A stretch of 64,000 bases of DNA from Actinomadura luzonensis (GTDB lineage Bacteria > Actinomycetota > Actinomycetes > Streptosporangiales > Streptosporangiaceae), in the NCBI RefSeq assembly GCF_022664455.2, contig NZ_JAKRKC020000001.1:2361001-2425000 (forward strand), given 5' to 3'. Below the pieces are notes generated by a model, which saw nothing but the letters and a program-made list of their open reading frames with translations, searched no databases and was not told the origin of the DNA. Below are positions 18,021 to 26,520 of the stretch, one piece after another. Within the stretch, counting starts at the first letter, position 1; each line of letters starts with the position of its first letter. A program made the position numbers and the translations under genes.

Positions 18021-18058
18021 CGGTTACTAATCGGCCTATCGGTTATCTCTGGTAACCG
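18021..18058. promoter_or_regulatory. Candidate HxlR operator between exporter and regulator
   Basis: The 76-bp divergent intergenic region contains CGGTTAC at 18021, CGGTTATC at 18040 and GGTAACCG ending at 18058. The last two form an inverted repeat CGGTTA-N7-TAACCG, and the first repeats the left half-site 19 bp upstream. This fits dimer binding by the winged-helix HxlR protein encoded next to it. Assignment is inferred from position and symmetry. Confidence 0.65.
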
Positions 18059-18086
18059 TCCACATCTTGGGCCAGGATGGGATGCC

Positions 18087-18527
18087 ATGGAAGAAGGCAC
18101 TTTGCCGGTACTCGGTTACTGCGAGAGCACCAAGGACGAGGACTACGACGTCCGCCAGTGGGACACCCGCGAGGACTGCGAGGTCCGCCAGATCCTCGAC
18201 CGCGTCGCGGACAAGTGGTCCCTGCTGGTGATCGCCCTGCTCGACTGCAGCAGCCTGCGCTTCACCGAGCTGCGCCGCGAGATCGACGGCGTCAGCCAGC
18301 GCATGCTCAGCGTCACCCTGCGCCACCTGGAGCGCGACGGCCTGGTTACCCGCACGGTCCACCCCGTCGTGCCGCCTCGGGTGGAATACGCGCTGACGCC
18401 GCTCGGCCGTACCCTGCACGAGACCATCAAGTCCCTCGTGACCTGGACCGAGACGCACCAGCGCGAGATCGCCGCCGCGCGCGCCGCGTACGACGCGCGC
18501 CGCGCGGCGGAGACAATGGAGGCATGA
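18087..18527 (+). CDS. HxlR-family winged-helix transcriptional regulator
   Basis: 146 aa regulator of the HxlR (MarR-like) family. It shows the family start EDCEVRQILDRVADKWSLLVI, the recognition region LRFTELRREIDGVSQRMLSVTLRHLERDGLV and the wing VPPRVEYALTPLGRTL. ATG 18087 is chosen because upstream in-frame starts lie inside the operator. Probably represses the divergent MFS exporter. Its stop overlaps the rhodanese start (ATGA), so both are expressed together. Cys is present before the HTH, so redox control is possible but unproven. Confidence 0.9.
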   Translation: MEEGTLPVLGYCESTKDEDYDVRQWDTREDCEVRQILDRVADKWSLLVIALLDCSSLRFTELRREIDGVSQRMLSVTLRHLERDGLVTRTVHPVVPPRVEYALTPLGRTLHETIKSLVTWTETHQREIAAARAAYDARRAAETMEA

Positions 18528-18847
18528 CCGTTCCTGAGACCGAGGCCAGCGCCGTTCCCGCAGACGCCTACCTGCTCGACGTCCGTGAGCAGGACGAATG
18601 GCTGGCGGGCCACGCGCCGGAGGCCGTGCACATCCCCATGACCCAGATCCAGGGGCGCGTCGAGGAGATCCCGGCCGACCGCACCGTCTACGTCGTCTGC
18701 CGGGTCGGCGGGCGCTCGCTGCAGGTCGCGGCCTGGCTCAACCAGCTCGGCCGCGAGGCCGTCAACGTCGGCGGCGGCATGCAGTCGTGGCAGGCCGCGC
18801 GCCGTCCCATGGTGAGCGAGACCGGCCAGGAGCCGTTTGTCGCATAA
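18524..18847 (+). CDS. Rhodanese-like sulfurtransferase
   Basis: Single-domain rhodanese of 107 aa. The CDC25/rhodanese signature YLLDVREQDEWLAGHAPEA is near the N-terminus, the active-site loop is CRVGGRS with the persulfide-forming Cys, and the C-terminal motif VNVGGGMQSW is present. Cytosolic sulfur transfer, substrate unknown. Translationally coupled to the HxlR gene. The TPP riboswitch follows after about 57 bp. Confidence 0.9.
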   Translation: MTVPETEASAVPADAYLLDVREQDEWLAGHAPEAVHIPMTQIQGRVEEIPADRTVYVVCRVGGRSLQVAAWLNQLGREAVNVGGGMQSWQAARRPMVSETGQEPFVA

Positions 18848-18903
18848 CAGCCCCATATGGCGCTTCCGGCGCCGTTGAGGCATCATGAGGGCACAAACTA
18901 CAG

Positions 18904-19002
18904 ATCGTCGCGGGAGCTTGGGGCAACCAGGCTGAGAGGGCAGCTACCGCTGCTGCCGACCGCCTGAACCTGTCCGGGTAATGCCGGCGTAGGGAGTGAG
19001 CG
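18904..19002 (+). promoter_or_regulatory. TPP (thi-box) riboswitch upstream of cytX
   Basis: Shows the conserved thi-element: GCGGGAGCTTGGGG, then the CAGGCTGAGAGGG core, a variable hairpin (GCAGC...GCTGC), then GACCGCCTGAACCTG and CCGGGTAATGCCGGCGTAGG. The 3' end of the aptamer (AGGGAGTGAGCG) contains the Shine-Dalgarno sequence of the following ATG, so TPP binding probably blocks translation initiation, as is usual in high-GC actinobacteria. Confidence 0.95.
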
Positions 19003-20349
19003 ATGACGCATGTCGCCGACGAAGTTCCGCTGACCCTCGAAGGAACCCCGCCCAAGACGCTGGGCGTCCTCGACCAGGGCGCCCTCTGGGCCAACCTCGG
19101 CGTCAGCCTGCTCGGCTTCTCCGGCGCGCTGTTCCTGCTCGACCCGCTCGGCGACGCCCCGCTCAGCCTGGCGGCCGCGCTCATGGCGGCCCTGGTCGGC
19201 AGCCTCATCGGCACGGCCATGGTGGGCCTGTCCGCCGTGCCGGGCACGCGGACCGGCAAGCCGGCCATGGTGCTGCTGCGCGGGCTGTTCGGGGCGAGGA
19301 TCTCCTACGTGCCGACGGTGCTCAACATCGTGCAGATGCTCGGCTGGGGCGCGTTCGAGCTGTGGGTGATCGCCAAGGCGGCCACCGCGATCTTCGGCGG
19401 CGTGCCGTACCAGGTGTGGGTGCTCGTCGCGGGCGTCCTCACCACGGCGCTGACGATCTGGCCGCTCGGCTCGATCCGGCTGCTCCGCCGGTACGTGACC
19501 GCCGGCGTGATCGTGTCGATGGTGTGGTTCGCCTGGTTCTTCCTCAACGAGGCCCCGGCCCACGCCGGCGGCTCCTGGACCGCCTTCCCCGCCGCCGTCG
19601 ACTACGTGATCGCGCTGTCGGTGTCGTGGGTGCCGATGGCCGCCGACTTCGCCCGGCACTCGCGCTCCAGCCGGGCCGCGTTCACCGGCGTCGTGGGCGG
19701 CTACACGCTGGCCCAGGTCGCCTGTCTCGGCCTCGGCGTGTACGCGGTGGCCATCGCGGGCTCGGCGGCGGTGACGGCCGACAGCACGGCGGTGTTCGCC
19801 CCGTTCGTGGCGGCGCCGCTCGGCGCGTTGTTCTTCGGCGTCCTGGTGCTGCGCGAGACCGACCAGTCGTTCGCGAACGTCTACTCGACGACGGTGTCCC
19901 TGCAGAACCTCATGCCGCGCGTGGACCGGCGGGTCTTCTCCGTCGCCATCGGCCTGCTGACCGTCGCGATCGCCCTGGTCGTGGACGTGACCTCCTACGG
20001 CGCGTTCCTCGGCGTGATCGGCGCGGTGTTCGTGCCGATGTTCGCGGTGCTGGCCGTCGACTACTTCCTCTTCGCCCGCTCCGGCCGCTGGGACACCGCC
20101 GAGGACGCCCCCTCGCGCTGGAGCATGCTGCTGCCCTGGGCGCTCGGCTTCGCCGCGTACTGGCTGACCACCTCGACGCCCACCCTGCCCGCCTGGGACG
20201 CTTTCTGGGCCGGCGCGCGCGCCGCGATCGGCTTCACCCGCGAGCCGTGGATGAACGGCGCGCTCGGCGCGGCCCTGGTGGCGGCGCTGGTGACGCTGCT
20301 GATCGGGCTGCTCAGCGGACGCCGGCCGCGGCCCGCCGTTCGACGTTGA
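19003..20349 (+). CDS. cytX: CytX-like NCS1 permease (thiamin pyrimidine precursor uptake)
   Basis: Twelve-TM NCS1-family transporter, 448 aa, related to cytosine/purine permeases. Features seen: the N-terminal LGVLDQGALWANLGVSLLGF, the TM-rich core, and LRETDQSFANVYSTTVSLQN. The TPP riboswitch directly upstream assigns it to thiamin metabolism, so the likely substrate is hydroxymethylpyrimidine or a related thiamin breakdown product. TenA, encoded 3.2 kb away, makes that pyrimidine from salvaged material. The last 38 bp overlap the convergent ogt gene. Confidence 0.9.
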   Translation: MTHVADEVPLTLEGTPPKTLGVLDQGALWANLGVSLLGFSGALFLLDPLGDAPLSLAAALMAALVGSLIGTAMVGLSAVPGTRTGKPAMVLLRGLFGARISYVPTVLNIVQMLGWGAFELWVIAKAATAIFGGVPYQVWVLVAGVLTTALTIWPLGSIRLLRRYVTAGVIVSMVWFAWFFLNEAPAHAGGSWTAFPAAVDYVIALSVSWVPMAADFARHSRSSRAAFTGVVGGYTLAQVACLGLGVYAVAIAGSAAVTADSTAVFAPFVAAPLGALFFGVLVLRETDQSFANVYSTTVSLQNLMPRVDRRVFSVAIGLLTVAIALVVDVTSYGAFLGVIGAVFVPMFAVLAVDYFLFARSGRWDTAEDAPSRWSMLLPWALGFAAYWLTTSTPTLPAWDAFWAGARAAIGFTREPWMNGALGAALVAALVTLLIGLLSGRRPRPAVRR

Positions 20350-20884
20350 GCAGGTGCTGCTTGGCGGCGAGGCCGCCCGCGTAGTCGCCGAGCGCGCCGT
20401 CCTCGCGCACCACCCGGTGGCACGGCACGATCACGCAGACGGGGTTGGAGGCCAGCGCGTTGCCGATCGCGCGCAGCGCGCGCGGCCGGCCGATGCTCTC
20501 GCCGATGCTCTCCAGCGTCGTGGTCGTGCCGTACGGCACCGCCATCGTCTTCTGCAGCACCGTGCGCGCGAACGGGGTGGCGAGCGACAGGTCGACCGGC
20601 GTGGCGAAGGCCCGCAGCCGCCCCGAGAAGTAGGCGTCGAGCTCGCGGCGCACCGGGTCGAGGCGGCGCGCGTCGGGGCCGATGAAGCGGCCCACGTTCC
20701 TGCTGATCAGCTCGAAGACGTCGTTCTCCGGCTCGAAGGAGCAGGCCACGATGCCCTTGGCGGTGACGGCCAGCACCTGGCGGCCCAGGGCGCCGTCGTA
20801 GGTGCCGAACGCGATGTCGGGCGTCTCTCCCCGGTAGGTGCTGGAGGTCACACGCAGCAGGGCGTCAAGGTCGCCGCTCGTCAT
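20312..20884 (-). CDS. ogt: Methylated-DNA-[protein]-cysteine S-methyltransferase
   Basis: Suicide O6-methylguanine repair protein, 190 aa. The acceptor motif PCHRVV is complete (Cys155), preceded by the helix-turn-helix RALRAIGNALASNP and followed by GGLAAKQHLL. The N-terminal 80 residues form the usual ribonuclease-H-like cap. The C-terminus overlaps the end of cytX on the other strand. Divergent from the PAS-GAF kinase. Confidence 0.94.
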   Translation of the reverse strand: MTSGDLDALLRVTSSTYRGETPDIAFGTYDGALGRQVLAVTAKGIVACSFEPENDVFELISRNVGRFIGPDARRLDPVRRELDAYFSGRLRAFATPVDLSLATPFARTVLQKTMAVPYGTTTTLESIGESIGRPRALRAIGNALASNPVCVIVPCHRVVREDGALGDYAGGLAAKQHLLNVERRAAAGVR

Positions 20885-20972
20885 GCCCGCACCCTCCAGG
20901 GAAATCGTCGTGACCGCAGCGTATCGGACGGATCGCCCGACGCACCCACCGCGCCACGTGCACTATGGAGGA

Positions 20973-22841
20973 GTGGGGGACCTATGGGCCGGTAGTGACG
21001 ATGAGATCGCCCGCGCGGTGCTCGCCAGCTCGCCCAACGCCGTCGTGGCGGTCGACCGCGACCAGACCGTGCTGGTCTGGAACGAGGCGGCCGAACGGCT
21101 CTTCGGCTGGCCGGCGGCGGAGATGCTGGGGCGGCGGGCGCCGATCGTCCCGCCCGAGCTGAGCGCCGAGCACAACGCGGCGCTGGAGCGCGTGCGCACC
21201 GGCGGCCAGGTGTCGGTGCGCACCAAGCGCCTCGACAGCGGCGGCAGCCTGCTCGACGTGCGCGTGGACATCAGCGCGCTGCGCCTCGGCAGCGCCGTGG
21301 CCGGGTACGTGTGCGTCCACCACCTGGCGCGGGCCGACGAGGTCGCCAAGGAGCGCATGGCCCGCCGCGCCCGGCTGGTGCGCCGGCTGACCGACGTGGT
21401 GGGCGACCTCAACTCCGACCTGGAGCTGTCCGCCGTGCTCGACCGGATCTCGGCCAGCCTGACGGAGCTGACCGGGGCGGACGCCGGCGGGTTCGTGCTC
21501 ATCGAGGGGGAGCGGCTGCGGCTGGTGAGCACGTACCAGCTGCCGGAGAGCATCCGCGGCACCACCACCGACCTGCGCACGAGCCTGGTGGACCGGCTTT
21601 TACGCACCGGCAAGACGGTGCTGCTGGAGTCGAGCGGCCTCGATGACCTGGTGTGGGCCCGGCTGGACGGCCTGCACACGATCGCGCTCGGCCTGGCCGC
21701 GGTCGGCGGGCGGCCCTACGGCGCGCTGTACGCGCTGTTCGCCCGGCGCACGCCCGGCCACCTGGAGCTGGAGCTGCTGGAGCTGCTGGCCGGGCACGCG
21801 GGCATCGCGGTCGGCAACGCCGTGGCCTACCAGGACGCGGTGCGGCAGCGGGCCCACGAGCGGGCCGTCTTCGACGCGAGCGCCGACGGCATCGCCGTGC
21901 TCGACGAGGCCGGACGGGTGGTGCGCTGGAACCCGGCCGCCGCCGAGATCACCGCGATCCCCGCGGAGAGCGTGCTCGGCGGGCCGCCGCCGTTCCCGCT
22001 GCCCGCGCCCGGCGAGAAGCTCACCTTCCAGCTGGAGACGGGCCGGTGGCTGGACGTGGTGAGCGCGCAGATCGAGGAGACCGGCGAGGTCGTGGTCGAC
22101 TTCCGCGACGTGACCCGCGCCAAGGAGCTGGAGGAGGCCAAGGACCTGTTCCTCGCCACCACCAGCCACGAGCTGCGCACGCCGATCACGATCGTGCGCG
22201 GGTTCGCCTCGACGCTGGACGCGCGCTGGGACAAGCTGAGCGACCTCGAACGCCGCTCGGCCGTGCACACGATCGCCGAGCGGGCGAAGTCGCTCGGGCA
22301 GCTCATGGACCACCTGCTGCTCGGCGCGCGGGCCGGCGCGGACGAGCTCAAGGTGCGCATCGAGGAGTTCGACCTGGCCGAGCGCATCCACGCGGCGACG
22401 CTGGGGCTGCCGGTGCTGTCGGACCGGCACCGGGTGGAGGTCTCGATCGGCGACGGGCTGCCGTACGTGCTGGGTGACGCGCTCGCCACGGACATCGTGC
22501 TCGGCCAGCTCCTGGAGAACGCCTTCAAGTACTCGCCGAAGGGCGGGCTGATCAGCGTGGAGGCCTGGCCCGAGGACGACAACGTGGTCGTCGTGGTGGA
22601 CGACGAGGGCGTGGGAATCGCCGCGCCTGACCGGGAAAGGATCTTCGAGCGTTTCGTCCAGGTGGACAGCGGCGACCGGAGAAGGTTTGGTGGAGTAGGG
22701 CTCGGGCTCTACATCGTCCGCAGCCTGGCGAGGGCACAAGGGGGAGACGTGAGCGCACATCCGCGGCCTGGAGGGGGCACCAGAATGCGGTTGGTCCTGA
22801 GGGGCTCGACCCCTATCGGATCCGACACACCGATGCGGTAA
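20973..22841 (+). CDS. PAS-GAF-PAS sensor histidine kinase
   Basis: Soluble multi-sensor kinase of about 622 aa with no TM helix. Order: PAS (WNEAAERLFGWPAAEM, about residues 1-110), GAF (about 140-290), second PAS (WNPAAAEITAIPAESV), HisKA with H-box ATTSHELRTPITIVRG, and HATPase with N-box QLLENAFKYSP, DDEGVGI and FGGVGLGLYIVRSLA. The start is uncertain: GTG 20973 abuts GGAGGA, GTG 20958 is an alternative, and the upstream ATG at 20838 lies inside ogt. No response regulator is adjacent; the next gene encodes an RsbW-like kinase. Confidence 0.87.
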   Translation: MGDLWAGSDDEIARAVLASSPNAVVAVDRDQTVLVWNEAAERLFGWPAAEMLGRRAPIVPPELSAEHNAALERVRTGGQVSVRTKRLDSGGSLLDVRVDISALRLGSAVAGYVCVHHLARADEVAKERMARRARLVRRLTDVVGDLNSDLELSAVLDRISASLTELTGADAGGFVLIEGERLRLVSTYQLPESIRGTTTDLRTSLVDRLLRTGKTVLLESSGLDDLVWARLDGLHTIALGLAAVGGRPYGALYALFARRTPGHLELELLELLAGHAGIAVGNAVAYQDAVRQRAHERAVFDASADGIAVLDEAGRVVRWNPAAAEITAIPAESVLGGPPPFPLPAPGEKLTFQLETGRWLDVVSAQIEETGEVVVDFRDVTRAKELEEAKDLFLATTSHELRTPITIVRGFASTLDARWDKLSDLERRSAVHTIAERAKSLGQLMDHLLLGARAGADELKVRIEEFDLAERIHAATLGLPVLSDRHRVEVSIGDGLPYVLGDALATDIVLGQLLENAFKYSPKGGLISVEAWPEDDNVVVVVDDEGVGIAAPDRERIFERFVQVDSGDRRRFGGVGLGLYIVRSLARAQGGDVSAHPRPGGGTRMRLVLRGSTPIGSDTPMR

Positions 22842-22901
22842 CGAGGTGGTCACGGTTGAGCTGATCTATCTTCCAATGTGTACAAGCTGTGATCGAGATG
22901 C

Positions 22902-22928
22902 GGTTTCTGGGATTGAGTAACGGGGCAT
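22902..22928 (+). promoter_or_regulatory. Candidate stress-sigma (SigB/SigF-type) promoter
   Basis: GGTTTC-N15-GGGCAT, resembling the GTTT-N14-16-GGGTA consensus of actinobacterial SigB-family factors, lies 56 bp before the RsbW-like gene. A partner-switching gene under its own sigma factor would be autoregulated. Based on two short motifs only. Confidence 0.35.
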
Positions 22929-22983
22929 TTCGGTCGTACCGGGGAGTGTTCCCGCGGGGGGCACAGGGAACGGGGAGGTGGGT

Positions 22984-23421
22984 GTGTCAAGCGTGGTGCT
23001 GCTGCCGTACGCGCCGTCCAGCGTCGCCGTCGCCCGCCAGCGTCTGAGCACGGACCTGCAGGACAGCGGGGTCTTCTCCACCGCGATAGACGATGCCGTG
23101 CTCGTGGTGAGCGAGCTGCTGAGCAACGCGCTGCGGCACGCGCATCCCCTGCCCTCGGGCATGGTGCGGGTGGCCTGGCTGCGCAGCGACGACCACATCG
23201 AGGTGGCGGTCAGCGACGGGGGTGCGGCCACCGAGCCGCGAGCCGGCCGCCCGACCCTGTCCTCACTCGGCGGGCGCGGGCTGGGCATCGTGGAGTACGT
23301 GGCGGAGAGCTGGGGGGTGCGGCACGACGGCGACACGACGACGGTGTGGGCGATCCTGCCCGCTCCTCAGTCCACCTCGATGAACGGGCAGGTCGCTGCG
23401 GCGTTGAAGGAGGCCGGTTAG
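22984..23421 (+). CDS. RsbW-like ATP-binding regulatory kinase
   Basis: Single HATPase_c domain protein of 145 aa, of the anti-sigma / SpoIIAB-RsbW group that is abundant in actinobacteria. It shows N-box VVSELLSNALRHAHP, VSDGG and GGRGLGIVEYVAESWGV. There is no sensor or HisKA domain. Such proteins bind a sigma factor or phosphorylate a STAS antagonist; two STAS proteins occur in this window (27.2 and 43.0 kb) but are not adjacent. GTG 22984 is chosen because GGGGAGG ends 5 bp upstream. Confidence 0.86.
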   Translation: MSSVVLLPYAPSSVAVARQRLSTDLQDSGVFSTAIDDAVLVVSELLSNALRHAHPLPSGMVRVAWLRSDDHIEVAVSDGGAATEPRAGRPTLSSLGGRGLGIVEYVAESWGVRHDGDTTTVWAILPAPQSTSMNGQVAAALKEAG

Positions 23422-23467
23422 CCGGTCTCCCGTGGTGTGGCCGGCCCTGGGGAGGGCCGGCCGGGCG

Positions 23468-24121
23468 TCAGGCGGTCGCGCCGGCGGGCCGGCGGTAGAG
23501 CACGGCCCGCTCGGCGGTCGCCCACGCCGTCGACACCAGCAGGTAGAGCCCCGCCGCGAGAGGCAGCACCAGTACGGCGAGCACGGACCCGTACGGCGCC
23601 AGCCGCGCGAACCGCCGCAGGAGTTCCGGCTGCTCCTCGCCGATCCTCAGGTTCTTTGCGGACAGCCAGGCCACCGCCGCGACCAGCACGATCAGCAGAA
23701 CAAAGACCGAAACCGGCACGCTGATCAGACCGAAATGCGCCACCGCGCCCGCGAGCTGCTCCCCGAGCGGCGCCCCGAACAACGTGTGCCCGGCCAGCGC
23801 GGTCGGATGCGTGGCCACCCGGTACATCAGCCACAGGAACGGCATCTGGGCCAGCATCGGCAGGAACCCGGCGAACGGCGAGCTGCCTTCCCGCGCGTAC
23901 AGCGCCCGGGTCTCGCCGAGCAGCCGCTCGGGGTCGCGCGCGTGGCGCTTCTGCAGCTCGCGCAGCTTGGGCGCGAGGCGTTCGCGGATCCTCGCGGTAC
24001 GGGCCTGACGCACGTTGAGCGGCAGCAGCAGGAGCCGTACGGCCAGCGTGAACAGCACGATCGCGAGCGCGGCGTCACCGCCGGACAGGCCGACGACGAA
24101 CGTGACAAGAGAGTCGATCAT
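23468..24121 (-). CDS. YidC/Oxa1-family membrane protein insertase (paralogue)
   Basis: 217 aa insertase with five TM segments and the conserved groove Arg in TLAVRLLLLPLNVRQ, the cytosolic helical hairpin ARIRERLAPKLRELQKRHARDP and FLPMLAQMPFLWLMYRVA. It lacks the long C-terminal tail of the housekeeping YidC that sits near oriC with rnpA, so this is an accessory copy. ATG 24121 follows GGAAAGG; an in-frame ATG 24 bp upstream is possible. Paired with a DUF6412 gene. Confidence 0.88.
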   Translation of the reverse strand: MIDSLVTFVVGLSGGDAALAIVLFTLAVRLLLLPLNVRQARTARIRERLAPKLRELQKRHARDPERLLGETRALYAREGSSPFAGFLPMLAQMPFLWLMYRVATHPTALAGHTLFGAPLGEQLAGAVAHFGLISVPVSVFVLLIVLVAAVAWLSAKNLRIGEEQPELLRRFARLAPYGSVLAVLVLPLAAGLYLLVSTAWATAERAVLYRRPAGATA

Positions 24122-24213
24122 GGGAGCGTGAGCCTTTCCATCCATCCTGGACGTGGTCGGGGATGGGGCCCACCGGTCGGCGAGCCCCGCTTACCTGGGG
24201 AAGCGGGGCATGC

Positions 24214-24414
24214 CTAAGGAGCTCGTGACCGACACCGCCCGGCGGCGTCGGGATCGCGCTGGCGCTGGAAGGCCGTGCGGCGCGCGTAGACCAGCGGGAA
24301 GCCCGCGGGCTCACCGCCGAGGACGGGCCGCAACGCGGCCGCCCACGTGGCCAGCAGCAGGATCGCCACCATCGTGATCCCGACCAGCCACGGGTCGAAC
24401 AGGAACTGCGTCAA
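24214..24414 (-). CDS. DUF6412 small membrane protein
   Basis: 66 aa with one TM segment (LVGITMVAILLLATWAAAL) and the characteristic basic C-terminus RRTAFQRQRDPDAAGRCRSRAP seen in DUF6412 proteins next to YidC paralogues in actinomycetes. A TGA lies 27 bp upstream and no ATG or GTG precedes the domain, so the start must be TTG at 24414. Function unknown; a role with the adjacent insertase is inferred from pairing. Confidence 0.72.
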   Translation of the reverse strand: MTQFLFDPWLVGITMVAILLLATWAAALRPVLGGEPAGFPLVYARRTAFQRQRDPDAAGRCRSRAP

Positions 24415-24438
24415 GACGATCGGCTCGATGCGATCGGG

Positions 24439-24609
24439 TCAATGCGACCGGGACTTGCCGACCACGGTGACCGCGACGAACACGAGCAGAGCGATCACCC
24501 CGACGATCAGGGCGAGCTTGAACAGGCCCGCCAGCAGCGGCAGGAGGAAGTTGAACACCACGAAGAGACCCAGCAAGGTCCCTATGACGAGCATCACGAC
24601 TCTACTCAT
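24439..24609 (-). CDS. Small two-helix membrane protein
   Basis: 56 aa, almost entirely two hydrophobic segments (VVMLVIGTLLGLFVVFNFLL and FKLALIVGVIALLVFVAVTV) with a basic end KSRSH. ATG 24609 starts MSRVVML; the longer reading includes a basic leader overlapping the divergent regulator promoter and is rejected. No family recognised. Upstream of DUF6412 and YidC on the same strand, possibly one transcript. Confidence 0.6.
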   Translation of the reverse strand: MSRVVMLVIGTLLGLFVVFNFLLPLLAGLFKLALIVGVIALLVFVAVTVVGKSRSH

Positions 24610-24700
24610 GAGGCCACCGTACGTCCTCCGGGCAAGATCCGCGAGGCTTACGGAGTGGTGACGTACCCGGCGCACGGGGCGTTGCCGGCCGTACCGTGAG

Positions 24701-25396
24701 GTGGTGAACACCCGCATCCTGGTGGTCGAGGACGACCCGACCGTCTCCGAAGTGGTCGCCCGCTACCTGGAGCGCGACGGGCACGAGGTCGAGTGCGTCG
24801 GCGACGGGGCCGAGGCGCTGCGCCGGGCGCTGGCCCGCCCGCCCGACCTCATGGTGCTCGACCTCATGCTGCCCAAGCTCGACGGACTCCAGGTGTGCAG
24901 GAAGCTCAGGGAGCGGTGGCCGGTGCCGGTGATCATGCTCACCGCGCTGGGCGAGGAGATCGACCGGGTGGTCGGCCTGGAGACGGGGGCCGACGACTAC
25001 GTGGTCAAGCCGTTCAGCCCGCGCGAGCTGGCGCTCCGGGTGCAGTCCGTGCTGCGCCGGGCCAGGGGCGCCTCCGTCACCGGCGGCACCGGCGTGCTGC
25101 GCGACGACGACCTCGTGGTGGACGTCGGCGCCCACGAGGTGCGGCTGCGCGGCGCGGAGGTCATGCTGACCGCCAGGGAGTTCGACCTGCTGGCCTACCT
25201 CATGCGCAACCCGCGCCAGGCGTTCAGCCGGGCGGCGCTGCTCGACCAGGTGTGGGGGTGGTCGTTCGGCGACTCCTCCACGGTGACGGTGCACGTGCGG
25301 CGGCTGCGGGAGAAGATCGAGGCGGACCCGACCGAGCCGCGCAGGATCGTCACGGTGTGGGGCGTCGGCTACCGGTACGAGCCGCTGGAGGGCTGA
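24701..25396 (+). CDS. OmpR/PhoB-family response regulator
   Basis: 231 aa. The receiver domain has acidic pair VEDDPTVSE, phospho-acceptor in [13 protein letters not shown] and Lys in [10 protein letters not shown]. The C-terminal winged helix shows [20 protein letters not shown] and [14 protein letters not shown] followed by [13 protein letters not shown] start (24701, with a second GTG immediately after). Overlaps the kinase start by one base (TGATG), so they form a cotranscribed two-component pair. Confidence 0.94.
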   Translation: MVNTRILVVEDDPTVSEVVARYLERDGHEVECVGDGAEALRRALARPPDLMVLDLMLPKLDGLQVCRKLRERWPVPVIMLTALGEEIDRVVGLETGADDYVVKPFSPRELALRVQSVLRRARGASVTGGTGVLRDDDLVVDVGAHEVRLRGAEVMLTAREFDLLAYLMRNPRQAFSRAALLDQVWGWSFGDSSTVTVHVRRLREKIEADPTEPRRIVTVWGVGYRYEPLEG

Positions 25397-26520
25397 TGAC
25401 GCGCGCGCTGCCGGCGCCCGCCGTGCCGGTCGGGGAGCTGCCGATGGTCGTGGCCGTGGCGGCCGGGCTCGGGCTGCTGGTGGCGCTGGCGGGCATCTGG
25501 GCGATGGGCCGGCTGCGCACCCGGTCCATCGGCGTGATGCTGGCCGTGGTCGTGGTGGTGGCCGTGGCCGCCACGCTGGCCGGCGTCGTGGCGATCATCG
25601 CCAAGATGATCATCGAGGGGCCGGTCAAGGACTTCGTGCTGAGCGTGGTCGCCGTCGGCGGGCTGGTGGGGCTGGGGGTGGCGTTCGTGCTGTCCAAGCG
25701 GGTCGTACGGGAGAGCAGCCGGCTCGTCGCGGCCGTCCGCGAACCGCCGTTCCGCGCGCCCCAGGGGCTGCCCGCCGAGCTGCAGGAGATCGCCAACACC
25801 CTGGAGGAGGCGTACGCGCGCGAACGGGCCCTGGAGGGCGCCCGGCGCGAGCTGGTCGCCTGGGTCAGCCACGACCTGCGCACCCCGCTGGCCGGCATGC
25901 GGGCCATGGCCGAGGCGCTGGAGGACGGTGTGGTCTCCGACCCCGCGACGGTCGCCCGCTACCACGGGCAGATCAAGCTGGAGGTGGAGCGCCTGTCGGC
26001 CATGGTGGACGACCTGTTCGAGCTGTCGCGCATCCACGCGGGGGCGCTGCGGCTCACGCGGGCCAGGATCGGCCTCGCCGACCTCGTCGCCGACACGCTG
26101 GCCGGCGCCGAGCCGCTGGCCAGGGCCAAGGGCGTGCTGCTCACCGCCGAGGCGGCGGAGACCGTGCCCGTCGAGGCCGACGCGGGCGCGCTCGGGCGGG
26201 CCCTCGGCAACCTGGTGGTCAACGCCATCAGGCACACCCCGTCGGACCGTACGGTGGTGCTGCGGGCCGGCGTCGACGCGGGCATGGCGTGCCTGTCGGT
26301 GACCGACTGCTGCGGAGGCATCCCCGAGGAGGACCTGCCCCGGCTGTTCGAGGTGGCCTTCCGGGGGGAGAGCGCGCGCACGCCCACCGCCGACGGCGGG
26401 GCCGGGCTCGGGCTGGCCATCGCCCAGGGCATCGTGGAGGCGCACGACGGGATGATCGAGGTGGTCAACGACGGGCCGGGGTGCCGGTTCGAGATCCGGC
26501 TGCCCCTGGTCAGCGGCTGA
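25396..26520 (+). CDS. Membrane sensor histidine kinase
   Basis: 374 aa kinase of the cognate two-component pair. The N-terminus has three hydrophobic helices with almost no extracytoplasmic loop, so the signal is likely sensed within the membrane. Next come a HAMP-like linker, HisKA ([17 protein letters not shown]) and HATPase ([30 protein letters not shown]). The usual D-x-G box reads [10 protein letters not shown], with two cysteines inside the ATP-lid region, which is unusual. Its end overlaps the convergent gene by 11 bp. Confidence 0.92.
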   Translation: MTRALPAPAVPVGELPMVVAVAAGLGLLVALAGIWAMGRLRTRSIGVMLAVVVVVAVAATLAGVVAIIAKMIIEGPVKDFVLSVVAVGGLVGLGVAFVLSKRVVRESSRLVAAVREPPFRAPQGLPAELQEIANTLEEAYARERALEGARRELVAWVSHDLRTPLAGMRAMAEALEDGVVSDPATVARYHGQIKLEVERLSAMVDDLFELSRIHAGALRLTRARIGLADLVADTLAGAEPLARAKGVLLTAEAAETVPVEADAGALGRALGNLVVNAIRHTPSDRTVVLRAGVDAGMACLSVTDCCGGIPEEDLPRLFEVAFRGESARTPTADGGAGLGLAIAQGIVEAHDGMIEVVNDGPGCRFEIRLPLVSG

